A DNA stretch of 64,000 nucleotides. Source: UBA4782 sp034430215 (GTDB lineage: Bacteria > Chloroflexota > Anaerolineae > Anaerolineales > Anaerolineaceae). A program made the translations under genes and the position numbers. A model generated the notes under the pieces. It ran no database searches and was not told the DNA's origin. It was given only the letters and a program-made list of their open reading frames with translations. Location: contig DAOUFE010000019.1 in NCBI GenBank assembly GCA_034430215.1, positions 618,885 to 682,884 of the forward strand, written 5' to 3'. This document shows, piece after piece, positions 54,796-62,865 of the stretch; the stretch's first letter is position 1, and the number at the start of each line of letters is the position of its first letter.

Positions 54796-56451
54796 TTATG
54801 CCAGTGCTTCCTTAGCGGTTTGAACAGATTTGACAGGCGCTTCTGGTGTAAATATTTTCTCCCAGGATATCGGCTTTCCGATCAGGTAATCAAAGGTGTC
54901 CTGGAATTGTGCCCGTCCTCTTTGGCTAAAAACCTGATTGAATGGACGCTGTTGGAAATCTTCCCATACGCGCACCAGGTGCCATGGATATGGTCGAGCA
55001 AAATCAAAGAAGAAACGGTATGCATATTGCCAGGCAATATCCACCTTTTCAGGAGACATTTTAAAGGTTTCAGGACTTTCAAGCATTTTCCCCAGGATCT
55101 TATAGTAATCCACCCAACTTTCCGGATCCTGAGTGAATCCACGGTTCCGATAATGAGTATATCCGCTGACGATAACAGGCACACCTGTCATTGCCATTTC
55201 CAACCCTACGGTGGTTGTATAAACTAGACCCAGGTCCGCTATCTCGATCAGGTCATAAGTGTTGGTTGTGTCTTGCGGTTCGATCAGACGAATATGTTCA
55301 GGCAACACTGGCAGTACATCTTTCACTACATCTGCCATTGCCAGACCGTGGGTTAAAACTTCTCCAGGGTGAACACGGATGATCAATTGGGCATCATCTC
55401 TGCCCGCAAAATACTGCACTGTCCGGCTGATCCATTCAGCCATAGACTTCGAAAAAATATTCCGTCCCAATGTCAGGCTGTCTCCCAGAACATTGGTGGG
55501 GAGAAGTACCACAGGGCGATCATCCAACCCCATAGTTTTTCGGATTTTTTGGCTTCCTACAGTGGGTGTCTTCTGCCAGCGACGGGCAAAATTTCCATAC
55601 AGATCTGCTTTCTGGCGAGCCTTAAAGAGATTATGAATCTCGGTTTTTTCCTTATCCTGGAGAGGGATATGACTGCAAGCATTCCACATGGCATCGGTAT
55701 CCTGCCGCATGATCTCACTGTTTTGTGCCAGCCAGATGGTCTGGCGTTGATCGCCAAACTCATAGGTGGTTACCGGAATCTTCAAGAACCTTGCAACTCG
55801 AAATGCAACTCCCATTTCCTGGATGGTACCATTTGGCACGATCACCGCATCAAATTTATTTTCTGTCAAATAACGATATACCGCTTTTGCGGCTGCCTGA
55901 TTGCGGCGGAAACGAAGCTGGTAAGTTTCATTTTCAGGGTCGACTTCTTCTACCTGCAAAGTGTATTGCGCATCATACTCTGTAACCTGAGTGATCGCGT
56001 TTTGCACTGCCTGTGGTAAAGAAACCTCGATCCCATTGACTTTCATCAACGAAACCACCTTCATTACAGGTTCCAACTGTTTTAATATTTTCGAAGCATA
56101 AATATCCTGACGTCGCAGGTCGAATTTATTGATTGGGGTTTGCCACTCAGCATACGGAAGGTAGGCAAAAGTAACTTTGTGTCCCTGAGCAGCCAATGCC
56201 ATTCCCATCAGGACTGCATGCTCAATCCAGTAGTGCAGCGATGTGAAGATAAATATTCGCTTTCCCTCAGGTGCTTTTTCCTGATACTTCGAAGTTTCCT
56301 TCACCAATTCTGGAATTTTTGTCTCCAGTGATTTTAAAGAAAAGTGGCTGTTGAACGGTTTATTACGCTGCCGGATCAGCCAATATAATTCCGCAGAAAA
56401 AGGGATCTGTCCCAGTACTTCTTTGATGATATCTTTACTCTTCGAAGGCAT
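54796..56451 (-). CDS. Capsule-type GT-B glycosyltransferase-like protein
   Basis: 551 residues. RIFIFTSLHYWIEHAVLMGMA at the start, then LIIRVHPGEVLTHG and LVYTTTVGLEMAMTGVPVIV, give the same donor-site pattern as the genes at 34360 and 44993. Long N-terminal helical part. AAGGG 8 nt upstream of the ATG. Just downstream of the ABC exporter genes, so it may extend or terminate the chain. Confidence 0.68.
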   Translation of the reverse strand: MPSKSKDIIKEVLGQIPFSAELYWLIRQRNKPFNSHFSLKSLETKIPELVKETSKYQEKAPEGKRIFIFTSLHYWIEHAVLMGMALAAQGHKVTFAYLPYAEWQTPINKFDLRRQDIYASKILKQLEPVMKVVSLMKVNGIEVSLPQAVQNAITQVTEYDAQYTLQVEEVDPENETYQLRFRRNQAAAKAVYRYLTENKFDAVIVPNGTIQEMGVAFRVARFLKIPVTTYEFGDQRQTIWLAQNSEIMRQDTDAMWNACSHIPLQDKEKTEIHNLFKARQKADLYGNFARRWQKTPTVGSQKIRKTMGLDDRPVVLLPTNVLGDSLTLGRNIFSKSMAEWISRTVQYFAGRDDAQLIIRVHPGEVLTHGLAMADVVKDVLPVLPEHIRLIEPQDTTNTYDLIEIADLGLVYTTTVGLEMAMTGVPVIVSGYTHYRNRGFTQDPESWVDYYKILGKMLESPETFKMSPEKVDIAWQYAYRFFFDFARPYPWHLVRVWEDFQQRPFNQVFSQRGRAQFQDTFDYLIGKPISWEKIFTPEAPVKSVQTAKEALA

Positions 56452-56454
56452 AGT

Positions 56455-57720
56455 TTATACCCTTTTGATTTCCCAATCTAACCGTGGCCGGTAGGAACCC
56501 AGACGGGGTTCAGGCCATTGCATGCCTGGCGCACCAGCCGCGTCCACGTTGAATGTTAATGCCTGCTCATCCTGAAAATACCTTTTTATCTTATATGAGC
56601 TGGCATTGATGCCAATGATATAGCGCCCTTCGTTCAATGTATCAGCCGGGATGACACACCGACTTATATATCTACCAGGCTGGCGCGTGGAGAATTTTTC
56701 GAACAGGCCGGGTTCATCCGTATCGAAGCTGGTGAAGATGAACTCACCTCGTGAACTGATCAGGTACATTCCAACCCTTAACCCGGTAACCGGCGCATGA
56801 AGTATATATTCCATTTCAACAACGGCTGGCTCAATAGAACGCAATGTGTCAACAATAGTGCCTGCCGTGTTGAGCACCTTGAGCGAAACTGGTTGAAAAG
56901 GTGCTGCATCTGCGGGAATTTCATCCGGCTGCCAGATACGTTGACCTTCCAATGAATACCCTTGTGAAAGATAATAATCCACCGCTTCAGCAGTCGGCGC
57001 TCGCAAAGCCAGTCTGCCTTTTTCGATCACCAGGCTCTCTTGGGTCAATCGCAGTACTGCAGACATGTTGTGACTGACGAATAGAACGGTGCGCCCTTGT
57101 TGGGCGACATCGCTCATCTTTCCCAGACATTTGCGCTGGAATTCGGCATCACCAACAGCCAGTACTTCATCCACCACCAAAATTTCCGGTTCCAGGTGCG
57201 CAGCAACCGCAAAAGCCAGCCGTAGATACATGCCACTGGAATACCGTTTAACAGGTGTATCAATGAATTTCTCGACCTCAGAGAATTCAACGATTTCATC
57301 AAACTTCTTTTCGATTTCAGTACGCTTCATCCCGAGAATTGCACCATTGAGAAAAATGTTCTCTCTGCCGGTCAACTCAGGATGAAAACCAGTGCCAACT
57401 TCCAATAGTGAACCCACTCTGCCTTGAATTTCAGCTTTACCTTCGGTTGGATAAGTAACCCGCGAAAGGATCTTCAACAAGGTGCTTTTACCGGCGCCAT
57501 TACGACCTATGATGCCCAACACCTGCCCCTGCTTCACTTCAAAATTCAGATCGCGCAATGCCCAGATATAGTCATCATCATTATTCGAAAGGGTTTTCTT
57601 GTCCTTTACCTTTTGGAATGCTCCCCCCAATGTCTCTCGCAGCGTCTGATAAGCAGCAACGGCAGTACCGATATGGTAACGTTTTCCCAGATTTTCTACA
57701 CGGATGACAGTATCGCTCAT
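56455..57720 (-). CDS. wzt: Polysaccharide ABC exporter ATPase (Wzt type)
   Basis: 421 residues from the inner ATG next to the permease stop; 64 upstream codons overlap the permease and are not coding. Walker A GRNGAGKST, signature YSSGMYLRLAFA and Walker B ILVVDEVLAVGD are intact. Residues about 265-421 form a beta-rich Wzt C-terminal domain that binds the finished glycan end. Works with the permease gene 2 nt upstream. Confidence 0.93.
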   Translation of the reverse strand: MSDTVIRVENLGKRYHIGTAVAAYQTLRETLGGAFQKVKDKKTLSNNDDDYIWALRDLNFEVKQGQVLGIIGRNGAGKSTLLKILSRVTYPTEGKAEIQGRVGSLLEVGTGFHPELTGRENIFLNGAILGMKRTEIEKKFDEIVEFSEVEKFIDTPVKRYSSGMYLRLAFAVAAHLEPEILVVDEVLAVGDAEFQRKCLGKMSDVAQQGRTVLFVSHNMSAVLRLTQESLVIEKGRLALRAPTAEAVDYYLSQGYSLEGQRIWQPDEIPADAAPFQPVSLKVLNTAGTIVDTLRSIEPAVVEMEYILHAPVTGLRVGMYLISSRGEFIFTSFDTDEPGLFEKFSTRQPGRYISRCVIPADTLNEGRYIIGINASSYKIKRYFQDEQALTFNVDAAGAPGMQWPEPRLGSYRPRLDWEIKRV

Positions 57721-57722
57721 AG

Positions 57723-58577
57723 CTACACCATATCCGCAAACTGGCGTTCCATCCGCCGGAAGTAGAACAATCCGCTGATGAGAACGACCACTGCGATCAC
57801 AGAAGAAACGACCAACATAGGTCCCGGTGCTGACTGCTGGTTCCCCAACAATGCCCACCTGAACCCATCCACAACCCCCGACATGGGATTGAGCGCATAG
57901 ATCAGGCGCCATTTCTCAGGAATCATACTGACAGGGTAAGCTATAGGTGTAATGTAAAGCCAGAACTGCGTCAGGAATGGTGTGATGTAATTGATATCAC
58001 GGTAAAGCACATTCAACGCTGAAAGCCACAACCCCACTCCCAGGGCGGTGACCAGCGTCAACAGCAGATATAAAGGTAATGTCCAGATATAGACAGTAGG
58101 TGTGATCTTGTAAAAGATCATCATTCCGATCAACACCAGAAAAGCCACTAAGAAATCCACCACACCTGCCAGAATTGAAGAGATTGGCAGGATCATACGG
58201 GGAAAATAAATTTTCGTCACCATATTGGTGTTCTGCACCAGCGAACGGCTTGCCTGGCTGAGCGCTGTTGCAAACAATTCCCAGGGAAGCAGCGCAGTGA
58301 ATGTATAAATGGGATATGGGATCCCATCGGATGGGACTTTCGCCAGATTCCCAAAAAAGATACTGAAGACGACCATCGTTAAAAACGGTCGCAGGATCGC
58401 CCAACTGGCACCTAACAGTGTCTGTTTATATCGCACTTTGACATCGCGCCAGGTCATGAAATAGATCAACTCGCGATAACGCCATAGGTCTCCCAATTTA
58501 AGTGCGCTCCACCCTTTTTCGGGCTGGATGATAGTGACCTGCTGTTCGGATTTGGACTTTATAGTCTCAATGCTCAC
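57723..58577 (-). CDS. wzm: Polysaccharide ABC exporter permease (Wzm type)
   Basis: 284 residues from a GTG; a longer frame runs far into the upstream gene. Six or so membrane helices of the ABC-2 family with KVRYKQTLLGASWAILRPF at the first amphipathic turn, a classic Wzm mark. It exports a lipid-linked glycan across the inner membrane. The upstream AAAGG is 13 nt away, so the start is not certain. Confidence 0.9.
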   Translation of the reverse strand: MSIETIKSKSEQQVTIIQPEKGWSALKLGDLWRYRELIYFMTWRDVKVRYKQTLLGASWAILRPFLTMVVFSIFFGNLAKVPSDGIPYPIYTFTALLPWELFATALSQASRSLVQNTNMVTKIYFPRMILPISSILAGVVDFLVAFLVLIGMMIFYKITPTVYIWTLPLYLLLTLVTALGVGLWLSALNVLYRDINYITPFLTQFWLYITPIAYPVSMIPEKWRLIYALNPMSGVVDGFRWALLGNQQSAPGPMLVVSSVIAVVVLISGLFYFRRMERQFADMV

Positions 58578-58584
58578 TTTGTGA

Positions 58585-59544
58585 TCATGCCTTTCGGTTT
58601 TGACGGTACCATTCGATGGTATTCCGCAGTCCCTCTTCAAACTTGACCTCTGCTTTAAATCCGAAATATTTCTCAGCCCGGGTTGTGTCCAATCCACGGC
58701 GCGGCTGACCATTAGGTTTACTCGGATCCCAAACCAGTTTTCCATGGAAACCCGTGAGACGGGCGATCATTTCAGAAAGGTCCTTGATCGAGATCTCATA
58801 CCCTGACCCCAGGTTGACAGGTTCTGATTCGTTATAACTTTCTGTAGCCATAACTATACCCCGGGCAGCATCTTCCACGTAGAGGAATTCGCGTGTTGGG
58901 CTGCCATCCCCCCACACCTCGATCTCGTTGTCACCTCGTTCTTCTGCTTCGATACACTTGCGAATGAGCGCCGGGATCACGTGAGAACTACTGGGATCGA
59001 AATTATCACCGGGTCCATACAGGTTGACCGGCAGCAAGAAAATACTGTTGTATCCGTACTGCTGGCGGTAAGACTGCGACTGAACCAGAAGCATCTTTTT
59101 CGCCAATCCATAAGGGGCGTTTGTTTCTTCGGGATATCCGTTCCAGATATCATCTTCTTTAAAGGGAACGGGGGTGAATTTAGGGTAGGCGCAAACGGTT
59201 CCAATTGCCACGAATTTACCCACGCCTCGCTGCCAGGCTTTATGCATCAACTGCACACCCATCATCAGGTTATCGTAAAAGAACTCTGCCGGGCGCATCC
59301 GGTTGGCGCCAATCCCGCCCACATGCGCTGCAAGATGGATCACCACATCCGGTTTTGCGGTATCGTACATCCGATCGATATCTTCCCCTTTGACAAGGTC
59401 ATATTCTTCGATGGTGGGAACATAGATATCTGTTGCGCCATGCGCGCGCAGTATCTTTTGAACATTCCTGCCCAGAAAGCCAGCACCTCCGGTTACACAG
59501 ACTCGTTTATCTTTCCAAAACTCATTCGGTGTGATCTCGTTCAT
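58585..59544 (-). CDS. fcl: GDP-L-fucose synthase
   Basis: 319 residues. VTGGAGFLGRNV, then GGIGANRMRPAEFFYDNLMM and the catalytic APYGLAKK (Y-x3-K) are diagnostic. It epimerises and reduces GDP-4-keto-6-deoxymannose to GDP-L-fucose. It is the first biosynthetic gene of the operon, overlapping the regulator by 4 nt. The required dehydratase gmd is at 8714-9787. Confidence 0.94.
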   Translation of the reverse strand: MNEITPNEFWKDKRVCVTGGAGFLGRNVQKILRAHGATDIYVPTIEEYDLVKGEDIDRMYDTAKPDVVIHLAAHVGGIGANRMRPAEFFYDNLMMGVQLMHKAWQRGVGKFVAIGTVCAYPKFTPVPFKEDDIWNGYPEETNAPYGLAKKMLLVQSQSYRQQYGYNSIFLLPVNLYGPGDNFDPSSSHVIPALIRKCIEAEERGDNEIEVWGDGSPTREFLYVEDAARGIVMATESYNESEPVNLGSGYEISIKDLSEMIARLTGFHGKLVWDPSKPNGQPRRGLDTTRAEKYFGFKAEVKFEEGLRNTIEWYRQNRKA

Positions 59545-60053
59545 ATTTGAACATCCTGTTCTATGGAGTTATTCTTTACTTTAGATTGTGGATAGCGAAT
59601 AAGGATCTTGTACCCTTCCAATATCAGCTCGGGGATATTGCCAGAGGGAAGTACCTCGATCTCCTGTTCAAGGCAGGAAAGCCGGCAAACATCTGCTACT
59701 TCGCCATCCCCGTTCAGGATCACCTGATGATACCCCGCCTGCCTTACCTGATGAAGTACTTCGCCCATCCGCTCACGCACCAGCCGGTACATGCGGAAAG
59801 AATTCTGCACATAATCCATTGTCAGGCGTGCGCGCAGAGAAATGCCTTCAGGGGTAATGATATAGCGTAATTTTTTGCGCTCCAATCGGCGGACTTTTAC
59901 ATATCCCTTTGAGATCAGGCGTTTTAAATGCCAATTCACCGTGCCTACTGCCACGCCCAATTGCGTAGCCAGCGAAGCCTGGTTGATATCGGGATTCTGT
60001 TCTATTTGTTCGAGAAGTACCAGATCACGCTCGGTGATATTGGATTGATCCAT
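59541..60053 (-). CDS. MarR-type EPS-associated winged-helix regulator
   Basis: 170 residues from the ATG with GAGAG 5 nt upstream; a TTG 4 codons earlier is possible. LLEQIEQNPDINQASLATQL and GVAVGTVNWHLKRLISKGYV form a winged helix, as in the MarR-like EPS-associated regulators. The C-terminal half (ILNGDGEVADVCRLSC) could sense a ligand. It sits first in the glycan operon under a strong promoter with a palindrome over the start site, which suggests autoregulation. Confidence 0.82.
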   Translation of the reverse strand: MDQSNITERDLVLLEQIEQNPDINQASLATQLGVAVGTVNWHLKRLISKGYVKVRRLERKKLRYIITPEGISLRARLTMDYVQNSFRMYRLVRERMGEVLHQVRQAGYHQVILNGDGEVADVCRLSCLEQEIEVLPSGNIPELILEGYKILIRYPQSKVKNNSIEQDVQI

Positions 60054-60066
60054 TCGCGCTCTCAAT

Positions 60067-60081
60067 ATTCAAGGTTTGAAT
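60067..60081. promoter_or_regulatory. Palindromic operator candidate
   Basis: A perfect inverted repeat ATTCAA-GGT-TTGAAT overlaps the -10 box edge and the likely transcription start of the glycan operon. The arms are 6 bp and the spacer 3 bp, suiting a dimeric winged-helix protein. Confidence 0.6.
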
Positions 60082-60108
60082 TATACTATCAAAAGAGCGG
60101 CAGGTCAA
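60080..60108 (-). promoter_or_regulatory. Sigma70-type promoter of the glycan operon
   Basis: On the minus strand TTGACC (60103-60108), a 17-nt spacer and TATAAT (60080-60085). The expected start is near 60073, about 20 nt before the regulator ATG. Confidence 0.85.
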
Positions 60109-60114
60109 GCTCGA

Positions 60115-60530
60115 TCAGGGGCATGTTTTATTCTGTCCCATTATTTGAGAAGGATTTATAAGTAAGAATTTCTGTGCCGTAGTTGTGTAGCTGCTAATAA
60201 TCGCTGTTTTTGCGCGTTTTGTGAAGTACCCTGCACACAGTACTGTGTAGTACTTCCCCACAAAATATGTCACGGTGTCATTGACAATGCTTTTCACCAG
60301 GTTCCCGTCACCATCGTATATATAATAGGCATGCTCCAGCGGTGCAGGCAGCGGCTCGGTGGGCACGCCTGCCGTTGTGGCTGTTGGTGTGGGGATCTCG
60401 GTGTACGTGGGTGTCGGGGTCGGGGATATTGAAAAGGAGCAACGATCAATGCAATAACAACCAGGCTGTGTAACGCCTTTGTGAAAGGTTTGCAACGTAT
60501 GACATAGTTACTCCTCCAACTTCGATGCAT
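60115..60530 (-). pseudogene. RHS-repeat protein remnant, frameshifted
   Basis: One frame starts with a signal-like stretch (TKALHSLVVIALIVAPFQ). A second frame continues with Thr/Pro-rich residues and then a single RHS/YD repeat, YYIYDGDGNLVKSI followed by TYFVGKYY. Joining them needs a frameshift near 60420. No toxin or further repeats remain. It is probably a decayed fragment of an RHS-type gene. Confidence 0.6.
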
Positions 60531-60677
60531 AATGCCTGATTTTGTTTGTTATTCTTGGGAGACTGCATTATTTCTTGCCCTGCCTGTATTTCCTCCCTGA
60601 TTTACTGAATCAATATAGAAAGACGCGGAGGCAAAGTCAAGAGGTAATCCTTCTCAAAGAATGGGACAGGAAAAGCA

Positions 60678-60706
60678 TTGACAATCTGCTTTTCTAGTGC
60701 TATAAA
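60678..60706 (+). promoter_or_regulatory. Consensus promoter of the candidate ncRNA
   Basis: TTGACA at 60678-60683, a 17-nt spacer and TATAAA at 60701-60706. The expected start is about 60713. Confidence 0.82.
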
Positions 60707-60712
60707 AGCAAC

Positions 60713-60860
60713 ATTATGTTATCTGTGTTCAACGCTAAGCGACTGCATGCACATACAAGCCTTCTTCTGGAAGGAGCGGCTTCGCTTACCTGTTAGCTAC
60801 AGGAATATTTTCGAATAAATAGCTGAACCCACAAGCCCTCCTAACCAGGAGGGCTTTTTT
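60713..60860 (+). ncRNA. Candidate structured non-coding RNA, about 148 nt
   Basis: The stretch lies between a consensus promoter and an intrinsic terminator and has no convincing reading frame. A closing stem pairs 60724-60737 with 60820-60833 (12 bp with two small bulges). Inside are AGCG/CGCT (60738-60741 with 60783-60786), AAGCC/GGCTT (60757-60761 with 60778-60782), CCTGT/ACAGG (60789-60793 with 60799-60803) and a TTCG-capped stem (60806-60817). The loop TAGC at 60794-60797 copies the 3' closing strand, so an alternative fold is possible. I do not recognise a known Rfam family. It could be a standalone sRNA or a leader of the amino-acid ABC operon. Confidence 0.6.
60833..60860 (+). terminator. 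Intrinsic terminator of the candidate ncRNA
   Basis: A 10-bp stem AAGCCCTCCT with its complement, AACC loop and a T-run to 60860. Its first base overlaps the last pair of the ncRNA closing stem. Confidence 0.92.
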
Positions 60861-60890
60861 GTTGCCTTTTCAAATTTTGCATGAAAGGAG

Positions 60891-60995
60891 GTGGTAGAAG
60901 TTGGGAAGACGATGAAAAACCCGGGCAAGCATTACAGGTACTACGACGTAGAAAAAATGATAAACAAATTTTTAAATAAAAGAAGGAAAAATGAA
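60891..60995 (+). pseudogene. Possible HTH (MerR/excisionase-type) C-terminal fragment
   Basis: In frame with the following lipoprotein gene, the translation KNPGKHYRYYDVEKMINKFL resembles the wing and last helix of MerR/BldC/excisionase-type domains (TPGGHRRY-like). The N-terminal helices are missing. A perfect AAAGGAGGTG (60884-60893) lies at its 5' end but is badly placed for any long frame. Could be chance. Confidence 0.3.
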
Positions 60996-61919
60996 ATGAA
61001 AAGGAAAGTTGTATTGATTATTGCTGTGATCATCATGATGCTGGCAGCCTCCTGCCAGAGCGCTTCTCAAGCCGCCACCATTCCTGATGCTGCAAATGAC
61101 AGTTCCACTGAAGTTGCCGGAAATGTAGCTGCAGAACCAACCGGAGCTGCAGCACAAGAACCTGAAGGCTGCCTGGGCAGCGCAGATACCGCCCTGGTCG
61201 ACCTGAATTGCCAGGAAATTACGATCGCGGTTGAAAATGCCTACCTGCCTTTCAACTACATTGAGCTGGAAACAGGGCAGCCCGGTGGATGGGACTACGA
61301 TACCTGGAATGAGGTTTGTACTCGCCTGCACTGCACCCCCGTTTTCGTTGAATCAGCCTGGGAGGGTATGATCCAATCTGTTGCTGATGGTCAGTATGAT
61401 AGCGCCGGTGATGGAATCACGATCACTGATAAAAGAGCTGAAATTGTTGATTTTTCTATTGGGTACATCAAATTACAACAGCGTCTCCTGGTGCGTGTGG
61501 GTGAAGATCGTTTTGACAGCATGGAAACCTTCGTAGCAGATGAGAGCCTGATCCTCGGCACGCAGGCTGCCACCACCAATTACGAGACCGCCATCGAATA
61601 TTTACCCGAAGAACGCATCAAAGCTTATGAGCAATTTCCCTTTGCCGTCCAGGCTCTCATAGCTGGAGATGTAGATGCAGTGATCATCGATGAGGTCGTC
61701 GGATTAGGTTATCAGGGACAGGAAGCCGATAAAGTGGAACTGATCGGTCCCTCGATTTCCTCCGATGAACTGGGCTTCATTTTCCCCAAAGGAAGTGACC
61801 TTGTGGAACCTGTGAACCAGGCGCTTAAATCGATGATGTCTGATGGAACATTGGAAGCAATCAATCTGAAATTCTTTGGTCCAAGCTTCGATCTCACTTA
61901 CGACGATATTCAAGGTTAA
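60996..61919 (+). CDS. Polar amino-acid ABC transporter binding lipoprotein
   Basis: 307 residues from the ATG with AAGGA 8 nt upstream. Lipobox LAASC follows a hydrophobic signal. A linker rich in Ala, Glu and Thr precedes the SBP family 3 domain. The domain shows ITIAVENAYLPFNYIE, GWDYDTWNEV, DGITITDKRAEIVDFS and LGTQAATTNYE. It binds a polar amino acid or opine-like ligand. It is the first gene of the SBP-permease-ATPase operon. Confidence 0.92.
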   Translation: MKRKVVLIIAVIIMMLAASCQSASQAATIPDAANDSSTEVAGNVAAEPTGAAAQEPEGCLGSADTALVDLNCQEITIAVENAYLPFNYIELETGQPGGWDYDTWNEVCTRLHCTPVFVESAWEGMIQSVADGQYDSAGDGITITDKRAEIVDFSIGYIKLQQRLLVRVGEDRFDSMETFVADESLILGTQAATTNYETAIEYLPEERIKAYEQFPFAVQALIAGDVDAVIIDEVVGLGYQGQEADKVELIGPSISSDELGFIFPKGSDLVEPVNQALKSMMSDGTLEAINLKFFGPSFDLTYDDIQG

Positions 61920-61936
61920 TTTTTTATTTTTTTTCA

Positions 61937-61968
61937 GGGTGCTCTGGATCATAAAACCCAGAGCACCC
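61937..61968 (+). other. Intercistronic hairpin
   Basis: An 11-bp perfect stem GGGTGCTCTGG with its complement and a 10-nt loop lies between the binding-protein stop and the permease ribosome site, without a T-run after it. Such elements stabilise upstream mRNA so that binding protein exceeds permease. Confidence 0.75.
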
Positions 61969-61980
61969 AAAGGAGCAATC

Positions 61981-62865
61981 ATGATACAAAAAGAAACCAT
62001 TCCGCTTCCTTATGCCGCCGCTTCCTTTCCTGCAGCTCGGGACAAATTACGGAAAAACTTGCGAACTTTTCCCTGGTGGCTCGTTGCCATGAGTGTAATC
62101 GCCATTGGCACTATCTGGATGATTTCCACAAAAGAATCTTACCGGGATGCTTTTGAATTTATTAAAGCTGGTCTAACAATTACCATCACCACCACGCTGA
62201 TATCGTATGCCATCGCGATTGTCATTGGATTGATCACCAGCCTGGGGCGAATTTCCAATAATGTATTTTTCCGAAATGCAACAACGCTATATGTAGAACT
62301 TGTACGTGGCATACCCATGCTGGTGCTTATTTTCTTCATTGCCCTGGTGGGTGTTCCAATGATCCTGGATGGTCTGAAAAGCCTGGGAGTCTGGTTGGTA
62401 GAAAGTGGTTTTGCTGCCATCGGAACTGCTCTCACTTCAATCAAAAGTGATGCGATATCCATGAATCTGCGGGCAATTGCAGCGCTATCTATTACCTACG
62501 GTGCTTTTTCTGCAGAGATTTTCCGGGCTGGTATTCAATCCATCTCGAAAGGGCAAATGGAAGCAGCTCGATCTCAGGGCATGAGCTACGGTCAGGCAAT
62601 GCGATATGTCATCCTGCCCCAGGCAATACGAAATGTCCTTCCCGCAATTGGCAATGATTTTGTTTGTATGTTGAAAGACTCATCTCTGGTTTCTGTGCTG
62701 GCGGTACGTGATATTACTCAAATCGCCAGGTTGTATGCCGGACGGTCTTTTCAATTCAAAGAATCATATATCACCCTGGCAGTGATGTATCTCATCATGA
62801 CAGTGATCTTATCCTTCCTGGTGAAATATCTCGAAAAAAGGTTTGGACAAAATGAACGCGCCTGA
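61981..62865 (+). CDS. Polar amino-acid ABC transporter permease
   Basis: 294 residues from the ATG with AGGAG upstream. HisM/GlnP family helices with the YVELVRGIPMLVLIFF segment and the EAA loop EAARSQGMSYGQAMRYVILPQA. It has a larger loop than usual (about 40 residues after the RGIP helix). Pairs with the ATPase, which it overlaps by 14 nt. Confidence 0.93.
   Translation: MIQKETIPLPYAAASFPAARDKLRKNLRTFPWWLVAMSVIAIGTIWMISTKESYRDAFEFIKAGLTITITTTLISYAIAIVIGLITSLGRISNNVFFRNATTLYVELVRGIPMLVLIFFIALVGVPMILDGLKSLGVWLVESGFAAIGTALTSIKSDAISMNLRAIAALSITYGAFSAEIFRAGIQSISKGQMEAARSQGMSYGQAMRYVILPQAIRNVLPAIGNDFVCMLKDSSLVSVLAVRDITQIARLYAGRSFQFKESYITLAVMYLIMTVILSFLVKYLEKRFGQNERA

Noticed and set aside
57721..57912. 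64-residue N-terminal extension of the Wzt ATPase
   Set aside because: It lies inside the permease gene and reads as low-similarity shadow sequence; the ABC domain starts right after ATG 57720.
58578..58745. 56-residue N-terminal extension of the Wzm permease
   Set aside because: It overlaps the 3' end of the GDP-fucose synthase gene in another frame and has no ribosome site.
60678..60860. 6S RNA, SRP RNA or T-box as identity of the structured RNA
   Set aside because: No central pyrimidine/purine bubble of 6S, no GGTCAGG-type SRP loop, and no T-box AGAGAG or TGGNACCGCG elements are present.
60881..60979. 32-residue frame starting at ATG 60881
   Set aside because: It has no ribosome site upstream and no recognisable feature; it runs in another frame across the HTH-like stretch.
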